Shown: positions 17,940 through 27,282 of the stretch, in pieces
Layout of the letters: each line of letters opens with the position of its first letter
How positions within the stretch are numbered: position 1 is the stretch's first letter
Assembly: GCF_019249725.2 (NCBI RefSeq)
Contig: NZ_CP137559.1
Location: forward strand, 1,735,501 to 1,799,500
DNA: 64,000 bases
Direction of reading: 5' to 3'
Source: Segatella hominis
GTDB lineage: Bacteria > Bacteroidota > Bacteroidia > Bacteroidales > Bacteroidaceae
Position numbers and translations under genes: made by a program
The notes under the pieces: generated by a model
The model's database searches: none
Seen by the model: only the letters and a program-made list of their open reading frames with translations
What the model was told of the DNA's origin: nothing

Positions 17940-18273
17940 TTTCTAAATCTTCTTCGTTATTATTATTAGGCAAATCGGTGCTCAAGACGAAGATATCCTC
18001 ATCGTCTGCCTTCATGAAATAGTTTTCTCTGGCTATTTTCTGATAAGCCTTCGGATCCACGCGCATTTCCCTCAGCAGTTTGGTGTCTGCCTGATAACGC
18101 GCAGTATATTTTTTTATCTCAGAACGCAAATTATTGATCTGAATCTGGTATTTCACATGCTGGTAGATGCTATTGTCATCAATTGCACCTACTACCAAAA
18201 CGCCCACAACAATCACTATAAGATACTTATAATGAGAGAGATAGCCCCATATTACACCTAATTGTTTACTCAT
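17923..18273 (-). CDS. septum formation initiator FtsB/DivIC family
   Basis: The 116 residues show one N-terminal membrane helix (about 17-33), a coiled-coil stretch (about 45-72) with regular hydrophobics, the family segment LLREMRVDPKAYQKIARENYFM, and an acidic Asn-rich tail. FtsB/DivIC-type proteins join the FtsL-FtsQ divisome subcomplex at the septum. The gene fires leftward from a promoter that overlaps that of dnaX. Confidence 0.85.
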   Translation of the reverse strand: MSKQLGVIWGYLSHYKYLIVIVVGVLVVGAIDDNSIYQHVKYQIQINNLRSEIKKYTARYQADTKLLREMRVDPKAYQKIARENYFMKADDEDIFVLSTDLPNNNNEEDLENETVE

Positions 18274-18284
18274 TTATTTCGATA

Positions 18285-18321
18285 TTTGTTTGCAAAGATA
18301 ATATTTTTTTGTTATCTTTGC
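18285..18321. promoter_or_regulatory. overlapping divergent promoters of ftsB/divIC-like gene and dnaX
   Basis: Rightward for dnaX: TTTG (18289-18292), 20-bp spacer, TATCTTTGC (18313-18321). Leftward for the ftsB-like gene: minus-strand TATCTTTGC at 18292-18300. The dnaX -33 box and the leftward -7 box share a base and abut, so two polymerases could hardly bind at once. Confidence 0.65.
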
Positions 18322-18342
18322 ATCATCATTTAAGAAAAAATA

Positions 18343-20163
18343 ATGGAAGAATATATTGTTTCTGCAAGAAAGTACCGTCCGATGACCTTCGATACGGTGG
18401 TTGGACAGAGTGCTTTGACAACAACTTTAAAGAATGCGGTGAAGAGTGGAAAGCTCGCTCACGCATACCTTTTTTGCGGTCCTCGTGGTGTCGGAAAGAC
18501 TACCTGTGCCCGTATTTTTGCCAAGGCTATCAATTGCGAGCATCCCCGTGAAGACGGAGAAGCCTGCAATGAGTGCGAAAGTTGCACAGCTTTCAACGAG
18601 CAGCGCTCATTCAACATCTTTGAGCTTGATGCCGCCAGCAATAATGGTGTAGAGCAAATCAAGGCTCTCATGGAGCAAACCCGCATCCCGCCACAGATTG
18701 GCAAGTACAAAGTGTTTATCATCGATGAGGTACACATGCTGAGTTCTGCTGCCTTCAATGCATTCCTCAAGACATTGGAGGAGCCACCATCGCATGTCAT
18801 CTTTATCCTGGCGACCACGGAGAAGCACAAGATTCTGCCTACCATTCTCAGTAGATGTCAGATTTACGATTTCGAGCGAATGACTGTTCCTAACACGATT
18901 AAGCATCTGGCTATGGTAGCAGAAAAAGAAGGAATCAAATATGAGGAACAGGCTTTGGCTGTCATCGCTGAAAAAGCCGATGGCGGTATGCGCGATGCAC
19001 TCTCTATCTTTGACCAGGCTGCCAGTTTCTGTCAGGGCGACATCACTTATAAAAAGGTAATCGAGGACCTGAACGTTCTGGATAGCGACAACTATTTCAA
19101 CTTGGTTGACCTCGCTCTCTCCAACAAAGTGAGCGAGATGATGGTGCTGCTGAACAATATTCTCAACAAAGGTTTCGACGGAGGCATTCTTGTCCAAGGT
19201 CTTGCCCAACATGTGCGTAATGTCATGATGGCAAAAGATCCCCAGACTCTGCCACTCTTGGAAACCAGTGAAGAGCAAAAGGCCAAATTCCAGGCACAGG
19301 CTCAGAAAGCCCCTACACCTTTCTTATATAAGGCACTAAAAATCATGAACGACTGCGATGTTCAATACCGCCAAAGTTCAAACAAGCGCCTGCTGGTAGA
19401 ACTGACCCTCATCCAAGTAGGTCAGATAACTCAACCAGAAGATCAAGATGTGCCAAGTGCGGGGCGTACGCCCCATAGATTAAAATCCCTGTTTCAGAAA
19501 TTGATTGCTCCCCTTAAACCTGCTTCACAGGGTGCAGGTAAAGAGCAAGTTGACAGCAAGAAGATTGAAGCCGTTCCTGCTGTCGGGCATTCTATTGCCC
19601 AAAAATCCGAGACTAATGAAACTGCCTCAGCGAAAGATACTTCTACAACAAGCAACAAACCTAAGGGAAGTATCAAACTTGGCAGTATCGGCATGACGTT
19701 CAAGAATCTTAAGAAACACAAAGAAGAAGATAAAAACAATTATTCTGCCATCAGCGACACAACAGAAACTGCGTCAATAGCCGAAGATAAAAAGCAACCT
19801 TTCGATAATGAGCTTTTATACGGTCAATGGATGAGTATGTGTATGAGAATGCAAGGTATCAACGAACTGTATGGTTTGTCACAACGCCTAAAAATGCTGA
19901 CTCCCAAAATCACAGATTATCCTTCGGTGGAAATCGTCATTGATAATCCGATACTTCTTGATCAAATCGGAAAAATCAAAAACCGCATCAGAAGTACACT
20001 TGTATTAGGATTGAACAATGACGACATCATTATCAATTACCGTGTAGCCAAGCAAGAAGAAATCGGAAAGATACGTAATAAACGGGAAATCTTCGATGAT
20101 ATGAAAAAGAAAAATCCTGCACTTGACAAATTGGTACAGGAATTCAAATTAGTCATGGCATAA
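18343..20163 (+). CDS. dnaX: DNA polymerase III subunit gamma/tau
   Basis: The 606-residue clamp-loader ATPase has Walker A GPRGVGKT at 46-53, zinc-finger cysteines C65, C75, C78 and C81, DEVH box in FIIDEVHML, and sensor motif ILSRCQIYDFERM. A Thr/Ser/Lys-rich linker (about 370-480) leads to a tau-like C-terminal domain (about 490-606). It loads the sliding clamp and ties the replisome together. The gene ends 28 bp before an IS4-family insertion, which has pushed away whatever terminator followed. The start MEEYIVSARKYRP is the family norm. Confidence 0.96.
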   Translation: MEEYIVSARKYRPMTFDTVVGQSALTTTLKNAVKSGKLAHAYLFCGPRGVGKTTCARIFAKAINCEHPREDGEACNECESCTAFNEQRSFNIFELDAASNNGVEQIKALMEQTRIPPQIGKYKVFIIDEVHMLSSAAFNAFLKTLEEPPSHVIFILATTEKHKILPTILSRCQIYDFERMTVPNTIKHLAMVAEKEGIKYEEQALAVIAEKADGGMRDALSIFDQAASFCQGDITYKKVIEDLNVLDSDNYFNLVDLALSNKVSEMMVLLNNILNKGFDGGILVQGLAQHVRNVMMAKDPQTLPLLETSEEQKAKFQAQAQKAPTPFLYKALKIMNDCDVQYRQSSNKRLLVELTLIQVGQITQPEDQDVPSAGRTPHRLKSLFQKLIAPLKPASQGAGKEQVDSKKIEAVPAVGHSIAQKSETNETASAKDTSTTSNKPKGSIKLGSIGMTFKNLKKHKEEDKNNYSAISDTTETASIAEDKKQPFDNELLYGQWMSMCMRMQGINELYGLSQRLKMLTPKITDYPSVEIVIDNPILLDQIGKIKNRIRSTLVLGLNNDDIIINYRVAKQEEIGKIRNKREIFDDMKKKNPALDKLVQEFKLVMA

Positions 20164-20199
20164 TTCAGCTATGGCAGATTTTTCAAAACAATAATCTAA

Positions 20200-20218
20200 C
20201 TAAAGTTTCGCAAGTGAA
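20200..20218 (+). repeat. IS left terminal inverted repeat
   Basis: 19 bp; differs from the right end only at the third base. TAATCTAA target copy lies immediately to the left. Confidence 0.93.
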
Positions 20219-20335
20219 AATTCACAAGCGTGATTTAACGTAATTTTGGAATAAAAAAGGCTCTGAAGTTTGTATAACTCACAGAAAATGAGTATCTTTA
20301 TAATCGCTAAACAATAAAGATAAAACTTCAAAGCC

Positions 20336-21775
20336 GTGAGCAAATATACAAAAATTATTTCAGATCTGCGAAGCTTTTTCGCAAAAAATGACGATAATCG
20401 TGCAATTAAGTGCATTATGGGTGTGATGGAACATATAAATATACGCTCCAGCCAGATTGGAGTAGAGAAGAAAGAGAACTGCAAGTTCACCACTTTGCAG
20501 GTACTCAACCTCCTCATGCTCTTCCCGTTCTTCGTAGTCAAGAATGCGAGTCGATACTCCAACTCGTCCTTGAGTAAATTGTTCAATTGTGATAAAGACA
20601 TGTTCTATCGTTTTATGAATGATGGCAACGTCAAGTGGCGCAAGTTACTATATGCAATGAATCTTCAGCTGATAAAGAAGATATCAAGCAGCACAACTGT
20701 TCATCATGACAAGCCGGTTTGTTTGATTATTGATGATACTGATGCACCTAAGACTGGTATGACGACCGAACTCATAGGAAGAATCTGGTCTCATGTTCAT
20801 CAAAAGAGCATCCTTGGTTATAAGTGTCTGACCATGATGTTGTCCGATGGCGTTAGCCAGCTCTTTCTCGATTTTTCTCTTCATGGTGAGGAGGGAAAGG
20901 ACAAGCAAAAGGTTCAGGGACTTACTGCTAAGCAACGCAAAGCTCGCTATACCGAGGACCACGAAGGGCAAGCGGTAAAAGATCGTGTGGATGAATATCT
21001 GATGAAGAAGACAGACAAGGCCATAGATATGGTCAAGTATGCCATCAAGCGAGGTGTTCGCTTTGATTACTTGCTCGTAGATAGCTGGTTTACAAACACT
21101 AAGCTTGTGCGTTTCATTTCCAGCAGACATATCAAGTGTCACCTGTTGGGCATGATTAAACTGGGCAAAACCAACTATGCAACGAAGCATGGCAAGATGA
21201 ATGCCAAGCAAATCATCAAGCACCTGCAAAAGGAGAAGGCATGCAAACACAACAAAATACTTCGCTGTACCTATTGTACAATGGACGTTAAGTTGGATGG
21301 TGTGCCAGTCCGTTTGTTCTTTTGCAAACGAGGACGCAAGGGAAACTGGAATGGGTTGTTGACCACAGACCTTTCTCTTAGCTTCCTTGAAGCGTATCGT
21401 ATTTATGCCAGACGATGGGCTACCGAAGTTGCATACAAGGATTGCAAGACCTTGCTGAACTTTGGTAAATGCCAGTCTGTACATTTTGCCGCTCAAATTG
21501 CTAGCTTCACTTTGACAATGATGCAGTATAACATCTTGTGTACAGTGAAGAGATTTGAAGCGTATGAAACCATCGGTGGTCTCTTTACAGAGGTTACCAA
21601 TGACACTCTCGAGTTGTCCGTAACGGACAAGATATGGGCTATCATTTTGGACTTCGTTCTGGAAGCAGCAGAGCGTTACTCTATAGATGCTACAGAGTTG
21701 CTGGCAGATTTCATCGAAAGTAATCCTGTTGCCCATACGCTACGTAATATGTATATTTATAAACAAGCAAGTTGA
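20336..21775 (+). CDS. IS4-family DDE transposase
   Basis: The 479-residue transposase starts at a GTG; no in-frame ATG fits the N-terminus better. It shows DDE motif segments LIIDDTDAPKTG (first Asp), YLLVDSWFTN (second Asp) and the IS4 signature Y-x2-R-x3-E-x6-K in YARRWATEVAYKDCK. The reading frame is unbroken from end to end, so the element is likely still active. It catalyses cut-and-paste movement of the surrounding 1601-bp element. A 135-bp 5' region between the terminal repeat and the start could hold its promoter. Confidence 0.95.
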   Translation: MSKYTKIISDLRSFFAKNDDNRAIKCIMGVMEHINIRSSQIGVEKKENCKFTTLQVLNLLMLFPFFVVKNASRYSNSSLSKLFNCDKDMFYRFMNDGNVKWRKLLYAMNLQLIKKISSSTTVHHDKPVCLIIDDTDAPKTGMTTELIGRIWSHVHQKSILGYKCLTMMLSDGVSQLFLDFSLHGEEGKDKQKVQGLTAKQRKARYTEDHEGQAVKDRVDEYLMKKTDKAIDMVKYAIKRGVRFDYLLVDSWFTNTKLVRFISSRHIKCHLLGMIKLGKTNYATKHGKMNAKQIIKHLQKEKACKHNKILRCTYCTMDVKLDGVPVRLFFCKRGRKGNWNGLLTTDLSLSFLEAYRIYARRWATEVAYKDCKTLLNFGKCQSVHFAAQIASFTLTMMQYNILCTVKRFEAYETIGGLFTEVTNDTLELSVTDKIWAIILDFVLEAAERYSIDATELLADFIESNPVAHTLRNMYIYKQAS

Positions 21776-21781
21776 TATTTA

Positions 21782-21800
21782 TTCACTTGCGAAACTTCAG
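21782..21800 (-). repeat. IS right terminal inverted repeat
   Basis: Inverted copy of the left end, 18 of 19 bases identical; TAATCTAA target copy lies immediately to the right. Confidence 0.93.
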
Positions 21801-21840
21801 TAATCTAAAAAAACGAGAAACTATTTTTTAAGATAAACTA

Positions 21841-21887
21841 AAAAATCCTATGGATAAAGCATATCGAGCTACATCCATAGGATTTTT
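21841..21887. terminator. bidirectional terminator downstream of asnA (and originally of dnaX)
   Basis: AAAAATCCTATGGAT (21841-21855) pairs perfectly with ATCCATAGGATTTTT (21873-21887) over a 17-nt loop, with A/T runs on both outer sides. It lies 3 bp past the asnA stop. Confidence 0.85.
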
Positions 21888-21890
21888 ATT

Positions 21891-22928
21891 TTAAATCAAA
21901 GTCATACCATTTTCCTCACATTCCTTGCGCATTTCATCAGGCCAGATACTTGCCTGTATTTCACCAATATGCGCCTTATGAAGCAAGACCATGCAGAGAC
22001 GGCTTTGTCCTATACCACCACCGATACTCAAAGGCAACTTATCATTTAAGAGTTGCTGGTGGAAATAGAGTTTCTCGCGATCTTCCTTACCTTCTATCTT
22101 TAACTGGCGAAGCAAGCTTTCCTTATCCACACGAATACCCATGGAACTCAATTCAAAACTACGCTCCAGAACCGGATACCAGATCAGAATATCACCATTA
22201 AGCCCCATCTTTCCATTCTCGGCAATAGTACTCCAATCGTCATAGTCAGGAGCACGTCCATCATGCTTCTTACCATCACTCAACTTACCACCAATACCCT
22301 CTACGAATACTGCGCCATATTTCTTGCAGATAGCATCCTCTCGCTCTTTAGGAGTCTTATCAGGATACATATCAAGCAAATCTTGCGCATGAACAAAATG
22401 AATCTGTTCTGGCAAGAAAGGCTTCAACTGTGGATAATGCTCACAGGTGAGATATTCAGTACGGCGGATAGCAGCATAAATGCGACGCACCACGCCTTCC
22501 AAGAATGCCAAGTTGCGATCTTTCTTTTCAATCACAGCCTCCCAATCCCACTGGTCAACATACAGAGAGTGGAGATTATCGAGTTCTTCGTCAGCACGAA
22601 TAGCATTCATATCGGTATAGACACCATATCCAGGTTCTATTTTATATTCAGCCAATGTCAATCTCTTCCATTTTGCCAGAGAATGAACCACTTCTGCTTT
22701 AGCATCTCCCAAATCTTTGATAGGGAAAGTTACAGGACGTTCCACTCCATTGAGATCATCATTAATACCCAAACCTTTCAATACGAAAAGAGGAGCAGTC
22801 ACACGACGCAAACGAAGTTCTGTGGAAAGATTTGCCTGAAAGAACTCCTTAATCAGTTTGATTCCCATTTCGGTTTGGCGCATATCAAGAAGTGCCTTAT
22901 AGCCTACTGGTTTTATTACATTACTCAT
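21891..22928 (-). CDS. asnA: aspartate-ammonia ligase (asparagine synthetase A)
   Basis: The 345-residue class II-tRNA-synthetase-like enzyme makes asparagine from aspartate, ammonia and ATP. Recognisable segments are SLYVDQWDWE, GIGGKLSDGKKHDGRAPDYDDW and LSIGGGIGQSRL near the C-terminus. Length matches the family (about 330-345). A single-gene unit: promoter at 23011-23041, terminator at 21841-21887. Confidence 0.95.
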   Translation of the reverse strand: MSNVIKPVGYKALLDMRQTEMGIKLIKEFFQANLSTELRLRRVTAPLFVLKGLGINDDLNGVERPVTFPIKDLGDAKAEVVHSLAKWKRLTLAEYKIEPGYGVYTDMNAIRADEELDNLHSLYVDQWDWEAVIEKKDRNLAFLEGVVRRIYAAIRRTEYLTCEHYPQLKPFLPEQIHFVHAQDLLDMYPDKTPKEREDAICKKYGAVFVEGIGGKLSDGKKHDGRAPDYDDWSTIAENGKMGLNGDILIWYPVLERSFELSSMGIRVDKESLLRQLKIEGKEDREKLYFHQQLLNDKLPLSIGGGIGQSRLCMVLLHKAHIGEIQASIWPDEMRKECEENGMTLI

Positions 22929-23010
22929 AATATATATATTTTTTCTTTGTTTTTATGTATTTAGGGACAAATGAAATGCAGGTTAGTACGCCTGTTTTCT
23001 ATTTGACGGT

Positions 23011-23041
23011 GCAAAGGTACTAAATTATTATTAATCTGCAA
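23011..23041 (-). promoter_or_regulatory. asnA promoter
   Basis: The minus strand shows TTG (23039-23041), a 19-bp spacer and TACCTTTGC (23011-23019), leaving a leader of about 75 nt. Nothing else recognisable lies in the 250 bp between this and the tRNA promoter. Confidence 0.6.
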
Positions 23042-23183
23042 GCGTTTTTCTATTTTATTTTTCAAAATGATAGGATTTTTAATATTTCACTATCTATTTG
23101 CACTATTTTCGTATCATTTTCTCTTTATTATCCTAAATAAAAAGTCTTCCCTACGCCTCTCAATAAGTTTTTTTACTCAAATA

Positions 23184-23216
23184 TTTGGTTATTTCAAATA
23201 AAATCAGTAATTTTGC
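23184..23216 (+). promoter_or_regulatory. promoter of tRNA-Arg
   Basis: TTTG (23184-23187), 20-bp spacer, TAATTTTGC (23208-23216), about 65 bp before the tRNA. Confidence 0.65.
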
Positions 23217-23282
23217 AAACGTATCTGCAAACTGTATATATGGAAGAGATTTTGCATATATATAATAAGGTATGAATATCTT

Positions 23283-23356
23283 GGTCTCGTAGCTTAGTTG
23301 AATAGAGCGTTTGATTCCGGTTCAAAAGGTCGTGGGTTTGAGTCCCACCGAGATCA
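23283..23356 (+). tRNA. tRNA-Arg (anticodon CCG)
   Basis: The 74-nt cloverleaf folds fully. Acceptor stem GGTCTCG/CGAGATC has one G-U pair; the anticodon stem TTTGA/TCAAA encloses loop TTCCGGT with anticodon CCG (23317-23319), reading CGG; the T-arm is GTGGG-TTTGAGT-CCCAC; the discriminator is A. CCA is not encoded. Confidence 0.93.
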
Positions 23357-23442
23357 CACATTCTCTATCCAGGAAAGCCACTTCCCCTAAAATGGAATGC
23401 CATCCTGTATCAGAAGAATTATCACATTATTTAGTTAAAAAC

Positions 23443-24666
23443 ATGGACTTAGTAGAACGTTTTATAAACTACACAAAATTTGACACACAGTCGAGCGAAG
23501 ATTCCGACAGTGTGCCTAGTACGGCGAAACAACTGGAGTTCGCCAAGTATCTAAAACACGAATTGGAAGAGGAGGGGCTTAGCGATGTAGAGATGGACGA
23601 TATGGGTTACATCTACGCTACATTGAAAGGCAATACCAAGAAAAAGACACCTACCATCGGATTTATATCTCATATGGACACCAGTCCTGATGCAAGTGGC
23701 AAGGACATCAAGGCACGCGTCATCCGCAACTATGATGGCGAAGATATTGAATTGAGTCCAGGCATCTTCTCCAGAGTCGATAAATTCCCAGAATTGAAAG
23801 CCCATAAAGGCGAGGACATCATCGTAACTGATGGCACGACCCTTCTTGGTGCAGACGATAAAGCAGGAATTGCTGAAATCGTACAGGCTATGTGCTATCT
23901 CAGAGACCATGATGAAATCAAACATGGAGATATACGTGTCGGCTTCAACCCTGACGAAGAAATCGGAATGGGTGCTCACCACTTTGATGTTGAAAAATTT
24001 GCCTGCGACTGGGCTTATACCATCGACGGAGGCGACCTCGGCGATTTGGAATACGAAAACTTCAATGCCGCAGCTGCCAAGATCCGCATCAAGGGTGTGA
24101 GTGTACATACAGGTTATGCTAAAGGCAAGATGATCAACGCAAGCAGACTTGCGGTGGAATTCCAAAACATGATACCAGAGACCGACCTTCCTGAAACCAC
24201 AGAAGGTTATCAGGGTTTCTACCACTTGCTGGGTATTGAAAGCCACTGTGAGGAAGCTAAGTTGGCTTATATCATTCGTGACCACGACCGTGATAAATTT
24301 GAAGATCGCAAAGCATTCATTGCTGACTGCGTGAAGAAAATCAACGAGAAATATGGCGAAGGAACATGTGAGGCTGAGATTTACGATCAGTATTACAACA
24401 TGAAAGAGAAAATCGACCCTAACATGCATGTCATCGACATCGTCTTGAGAGCGATGCAGGAAAGCGGCGTTCCTCCACGCGTAGAACCTATCCGTGGCGG
24501 TACCGATGGAGCACAGTTGAGTTTCAAGGGACTTCCTTGTCCTAACATCTTTGCAGGCGGTGTCAATTTCCATGGTCCACATGAGTTTGTCAGCATCCAG
24601 GTAATGGAGAAAGTAGTACAGACCATCGTGAAGATTGCGGAAATCACAGCAGAATACAACGACTAA
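23443..24666 (+). CDS. pepT: peptidase T (tripeptide aminopeptidase)
   Basis: The 407-residue M20 zinc peptidase removes the N-terminal residue of tripeptides. Metal ligands are visible in [24 protein letters not shown] and [28 protein letters not shown] belongs to the dimerisation lid. I start at ATG 23443 ([13 protein letters not shown]): the open frame extends further upstream but runs through the tRNA and cannot be real there. The terminator 24684-24736 follows. Confidence 0.95.
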   Translation: MDLVERFINYTKFDTQSSEDSDSVPSTAKQLEFAKYLKHELEEEGLSDVEMDDMGYIYATLKGNTKKKTPTIGFISHMDTSPDASGKDIKARVIRNYDGEDIELSPGIFSRVDKFPELKAHKGEDIIVTDGTTLLGADDKAGIAEIVQAMCYLRDHDEIKHGDIRVGFNPDEEIGMGAHHFDVEKFACDWAYTIDGGDLGDLEYENFNAAAAKIRIKGVSVHTGYAKGKMINASRLAVEFQNMIPETDLPETTEGYQGFYHLLGIESHCEEAKLAYIIRDHDRDKFEDRKAFIADCVKKINEKYGEGTCEAEIYDQYYNMKEKIDPNMHVIDIVLRAMQESGVPPRVEPIRGGTDGAQLSFKGLPCPNIFAGGVNFHGPHEFVSIQVMEKVVQTIVKIAEITAEYND

Positions 24667-24683
24667 GTTTCGTATCAATCATA

Positions 24684-24736
24684 ATAATCTATAATCCCAG
24701 AAAGCATGAATGCTGATGGGACTATAGATTATTTTC
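24684..24736 (+). terminator. intrinsic terminator after pepT
   Basis: ATAATCTATA (24684-24693) pairs with TATAGATTAT (24723-24732), with inner TCCCA/TGGGA and GCAT/ATGC pairing, followed by TTTC. Confidence 0.75.
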
Positions 24737-24807
24737 ATATTATGACTTAATACTCCAATAGACGATAAACTGTTTTCACTTACATATCAAACTTAATTTT
24801 CTTTCGA

Positions 24808-27069
24808 ATGGCAGAAATTCCATTTTTAGTAAAAGATTTGGCACTCATACTGATGGTTGCAGGCATCGTAACCATCATTTTCAAGAAGCTCAAGCAACCC
24901 CTTGTGTTAGGATACATCGTTGCCGGTTTTCTTGTTTCACCTCACATGCCCTATACCATGTCGGTCATTGATGAAACAGATATCAAGACTTGGGCAGATA
25001 TCGGAGTTATCTTTACCCTATTCTCACTCGGTCTTGACTTCTCTTTCAAGAAAATCGTAAAAATGGGAGCCTCCCCTATCATTGCAACCGTAGTCATCGT
25101 GTTCTTCATGATGATGCTCGGCATCAGCATAGGTCATGGCTTTGGGTGGAGCAAGATGGACTGTATTTTCCTTGGCGGTATGCTTGCCATGAGTTCCACC
25201 ACCATTATTTACAAGGCTTTTGATGATATGGGACTGCGGCAACAGAAGTTTGCGGGCATGGTGATGAGCGTTCTGATACTGGAAGACATACTTGCCATTG
25301 TCATGATGGTGATGCTGTCGGCCATTGCTGGAGGCAACAACCCTGATGGAGAACAGATGATCGGTTCTGTGATAAAGATTGCCTTCTTCCTTGTCCTTTG
25401 GTTTATAGTAGGAATCTTTGCCATCCCACTTTTCCTCCGTTCTGTACGCAAACTTATCAACAATGAAACCCTTCTGATTGTAGCATTAGGACTCTGTTGC
25501 GGCATGGCAGTACTCTCCACCAAGGTAGGATTCTCCAGTGCTTTTGGCGCTTTCGTCATGGGCAGCATCTTAGCAGAAACCATCGAAGCAGAAAAGATTA
25601 TCAAACTGGTGGAACCTGTAAAGAACCTGTTTGGAGCCATCTTCTTTGTTTCCGTAGGTATGCTCGTTGACCCCAAGATTCTGATAGAATATGCCATTCC
25701 TATTCTGGCATTGGTAGGTAGCATACTCATAGGACAAGCCATATTCGGTACCTTCGGCTTCATGCTCGGTGGAGAATCTCTGAAATCAGCTATGCGCTGT
25801 GGATTTTCCATGGCACAGATTGGTGAGTTTTCTTTCATCATCGCTTCCTTAGGTCTGTCGTTAGGCGTTATCAGCAACTATCTCTATCCAGTAGTTGTTG
25901 CCGTATCTGTCATCACGACCTTCCTAACTCCTTATATGATTCGCCTTGCCACACCGACGTATCAAGTCATGGAGAAGCATCTGCCGAAACGACTCATCAA
26001 CATACTGAATCATTTTGCGATGAGCCATCCCTCTACGACTCAGCAGAGCAAATGGAAGTCTCTTCTCAGACAAATGCTCATCAACACCGTAGCCTATTCC
26101 ATCCTTACTGCAGCAGTCATCGCATTGATGTTTACCTTCGTACTTCCATTCACCCGAAGTCTTTTCCCTGGTTGGAAATTGCATTGGTATGCTAACGCCA
26201 TCACAGGCATATTGACCCTCGTGCTGATAGCTCCATTCCTGCGTGCCATCATCATGAAAAAGAACCATAGCAGTGAGTGGAAACGCCTATGGGTAGAAAG
26301 CAGCATCAACAGGATTCCGCTTCTCTTCACCATCGTCGTGAGATTTGTTATTGCATTGGCTTTCATCTTCTATATCTGCAATTATCTGACACGTTTCACC
26401 GATGCGCTCATGATAATCATCGGCATTGCAGTCGTTTCCCTGATGATAGCATCAAGATGGACCAAGAAGAGAAGCATCAAGATGGAAAGACTCTTCATTC
26501 ACAACCTGCGTTCAAGGGACATTATGGCACAGGTAAACGGCGAGAAGAAACCACTCTACGAAGGACATTTATTGGACCGAGACATCCATATCAGCGATTT
26601 TGATGTACCGGAAGATTCTTCATGGGGAGGAAAAACGCTCAAAGAACTGCATCTCCGTGAACGGTTTGGTGTAGATATGAGCAGTATCATGCGTGGTTCA
26701 CAACGACTGAATATTCCTAACGGAGATACAGTCATTTTCCCAGGAGATAAATTACAAGTCATTGGTAATGATGACCAATTGCAGAAATTTGCAACCGCGC
26801 TCAGTACGGATCTCATACCAGAAGATCTGGAAATAGAGAAACGGGAGATGAAACTACGACAACTCATCATCAGCGGTAAAAGTGAATTCTGCGGAAAATC
26901 ACTTCTTGAAAGTGGAATCCGCGATAAATACAACTGTATGGTTGTGGGATTGGAAGAAGGACAAGAGAACTTAACGAAAATAGCTCCTACCCGTACATTT
27001 GAAAAAGGAGATATCCTTTGGATAGTAGGAGAAGAAAGCGACTTGCAAAAAATAATGGAGAGGGCTTAG
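24808..27069 (+). CDS. Kef/CPA2-type monovalent cation:proton antiporter with two RCK_C domains
   Basis: The 753-residue inner-membrane protein has about 12 transmembrane helices in the first 380 residues (CPA2 fold; conserved VLGYIVAGFLVSP and GVIFTLFSLGLDF), then two or three more hydrophobic segments (about 420-540). The cytoplasmic tail carries two TrkA-C-like domains (about 590-670 and 680-753; motifs LQVIGNDDQLQKFA and ILWIVGEESDLQKI). It would exchange K+ or Na+ for H+ under ligand gating. There is no Rossmann RCK_N domain. The stop codon lies inside a terminator hairpin. Confidence 0.9.
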   Translation: MAEIPFLVKDLALILMVAGIVTIIFKKLKQPLVLGYIVAGFLVSPHMPYTMSVIDETDIKTWADIGVIFTLFSLGLDFSFKKIVKMGASPIIATVVIVFFMMMLGISIGHGFGWSKMDCIFLGGMLAMSSTTIIYKAFDDMGLRQQKFAGMVMSVLILEDILAIVMMVMLSAIAGGNNPDGEQMIGSVIKIAFFLVLWFIVGIFAIPLFLRSVRKLINNETLLIVALGLCCGMAVLSTKVGFSSAFGAFVMGSILAETIEAEKIIKLVEPVKNLFGAIFFVSVGMLVDPKILIEYAIPILALVGSILIGQAIFGTFGFMLGGESLKSAMRCGFSMAQIGEFSFIIASLGLSLGVISNYLYPVVVAVSVITTFLTPYMIRLATPTYQVMEKHLPKRLINILNHFAMSHPSTTQQSKWKSLLRQMLINTVAYSILTAAVIALMFTFVLPFTRSLFPGWKLHWYANAITGILTLVLIAPFLRAIIMKKNHSSEWKRLWVESSINRIPLLFTIVVRFVIALAFIFYICNYLTRFTDALMIIIGIAVVSLMIASRWTKKRSIKMERLFIHNLRSRDIMAQVNGEKKPLYEGHLLDRDIHISDFDVPEDSSWGGKTLKELHLRERFGVDMSSIMRGSQRLNIPNGDTVIFPGDKLQVIGNDDQLQKFATALSTDLIPEDLEIEKREMKLRQLIISGKSEFCGKSLLESGIRDKYNCMVVGLEEGQENLTKIAPTRTFEKGDILWIVGEESDLQKIMERA

Positions 27070-27085
27070 CCTTCTCCATTATTTT
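27049..27085 (+). terminator. terminator hairpin spanning the antiporter stop codon
   Basis: Seventeen pairs (one G-U) run from AAAATAATGGAGA (27049-27061) to TCTCCATTATTTT (27073-27085), with inner GGC-TTA-GCC. The TAG stop (27067-27069) spans the loop and first inner pair. An AT-rich tail follows. Confidence 0.75.
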
Positions 27086-27175
27086 ATTTATATTCTATAC
27101 CTTTATTAACGACTTTGCGGTATTGATCGCATTGTTGAATCCATTATTTTATTTATATTCAATAGCTTTATTAAC
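27076..27175 (+). repeat. 35-bp imperfect direct repeat, two copies
   Basis: Copy 1 is 27076-27110 and copy 2 is 27141-27175; both begin CCATTATTTTATTTATATTC and end CTTTATTAAC, with two mismatches. Copy 1 contains the right arm of the antiporter terminator. A shorter TATTGGCATTTC motif is also repeated near 27199 and 27239. Confidence 0.8.
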
Positions 27176-27282
27176 CCTTCTTGAAAATTCAATATTTATA
27201 TTGGCATTTCCAGAAAGTTTTCATTTTAATTATATCCTTATTGGCATTTCTTCAAGGCTCTCATTTACGGCTGCAAAATTAC

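Larger units (their letters stand above)
20200..21800 (+). mobile_element. complete IS4-family insertion sequence, 1601 bp
   Basis: Both ends can be set to the base. The left end CTAAAGTTTCGCAAGTGAA and the inverted right end CTGAAGTTTCGCAAGTGAA form 19-bp terminal repeats with one mismatch. TAATCTAA is duplicated directly outside (20192-20199 and 21801-21808), an 8-bp target duplication. One transposase gene fills the interior. The intact target duplication and open transposase frame suggest a recent insertion, between dnaX and the terminator next to asnA. Confidence 0.95.

Noticed and set aside
20684..21736. 350-residue open frame on the minus strand within the IS
   Set aside because: It is the mirror of the transposase gene; no motif, promoter or ribosome site supports it.
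23283..23356. tRNA-Arg as an integration site
   Set aside because: I see no second copy of the tRNA 3' end downstream and the neighbours are housekeeping genes.
23311..23442. 44-residue N-terminal extension of PepT
   Set aside because: It runs through the tRNA-Arg gene and precedes the normal PepT start MDLVERF; the open frame is chance.
23551..24678. 375-residue minus-strand frame over pepT
   Set aside because: Composition is that of an antisense shadow and the sense strand encodes a clear peptidase.
27273..27281. Minus-strand TAATTTTGC promoter-like element
   Set aside because: No minus-strand gene lies downstream; it would fire into the antiporter gene's end.
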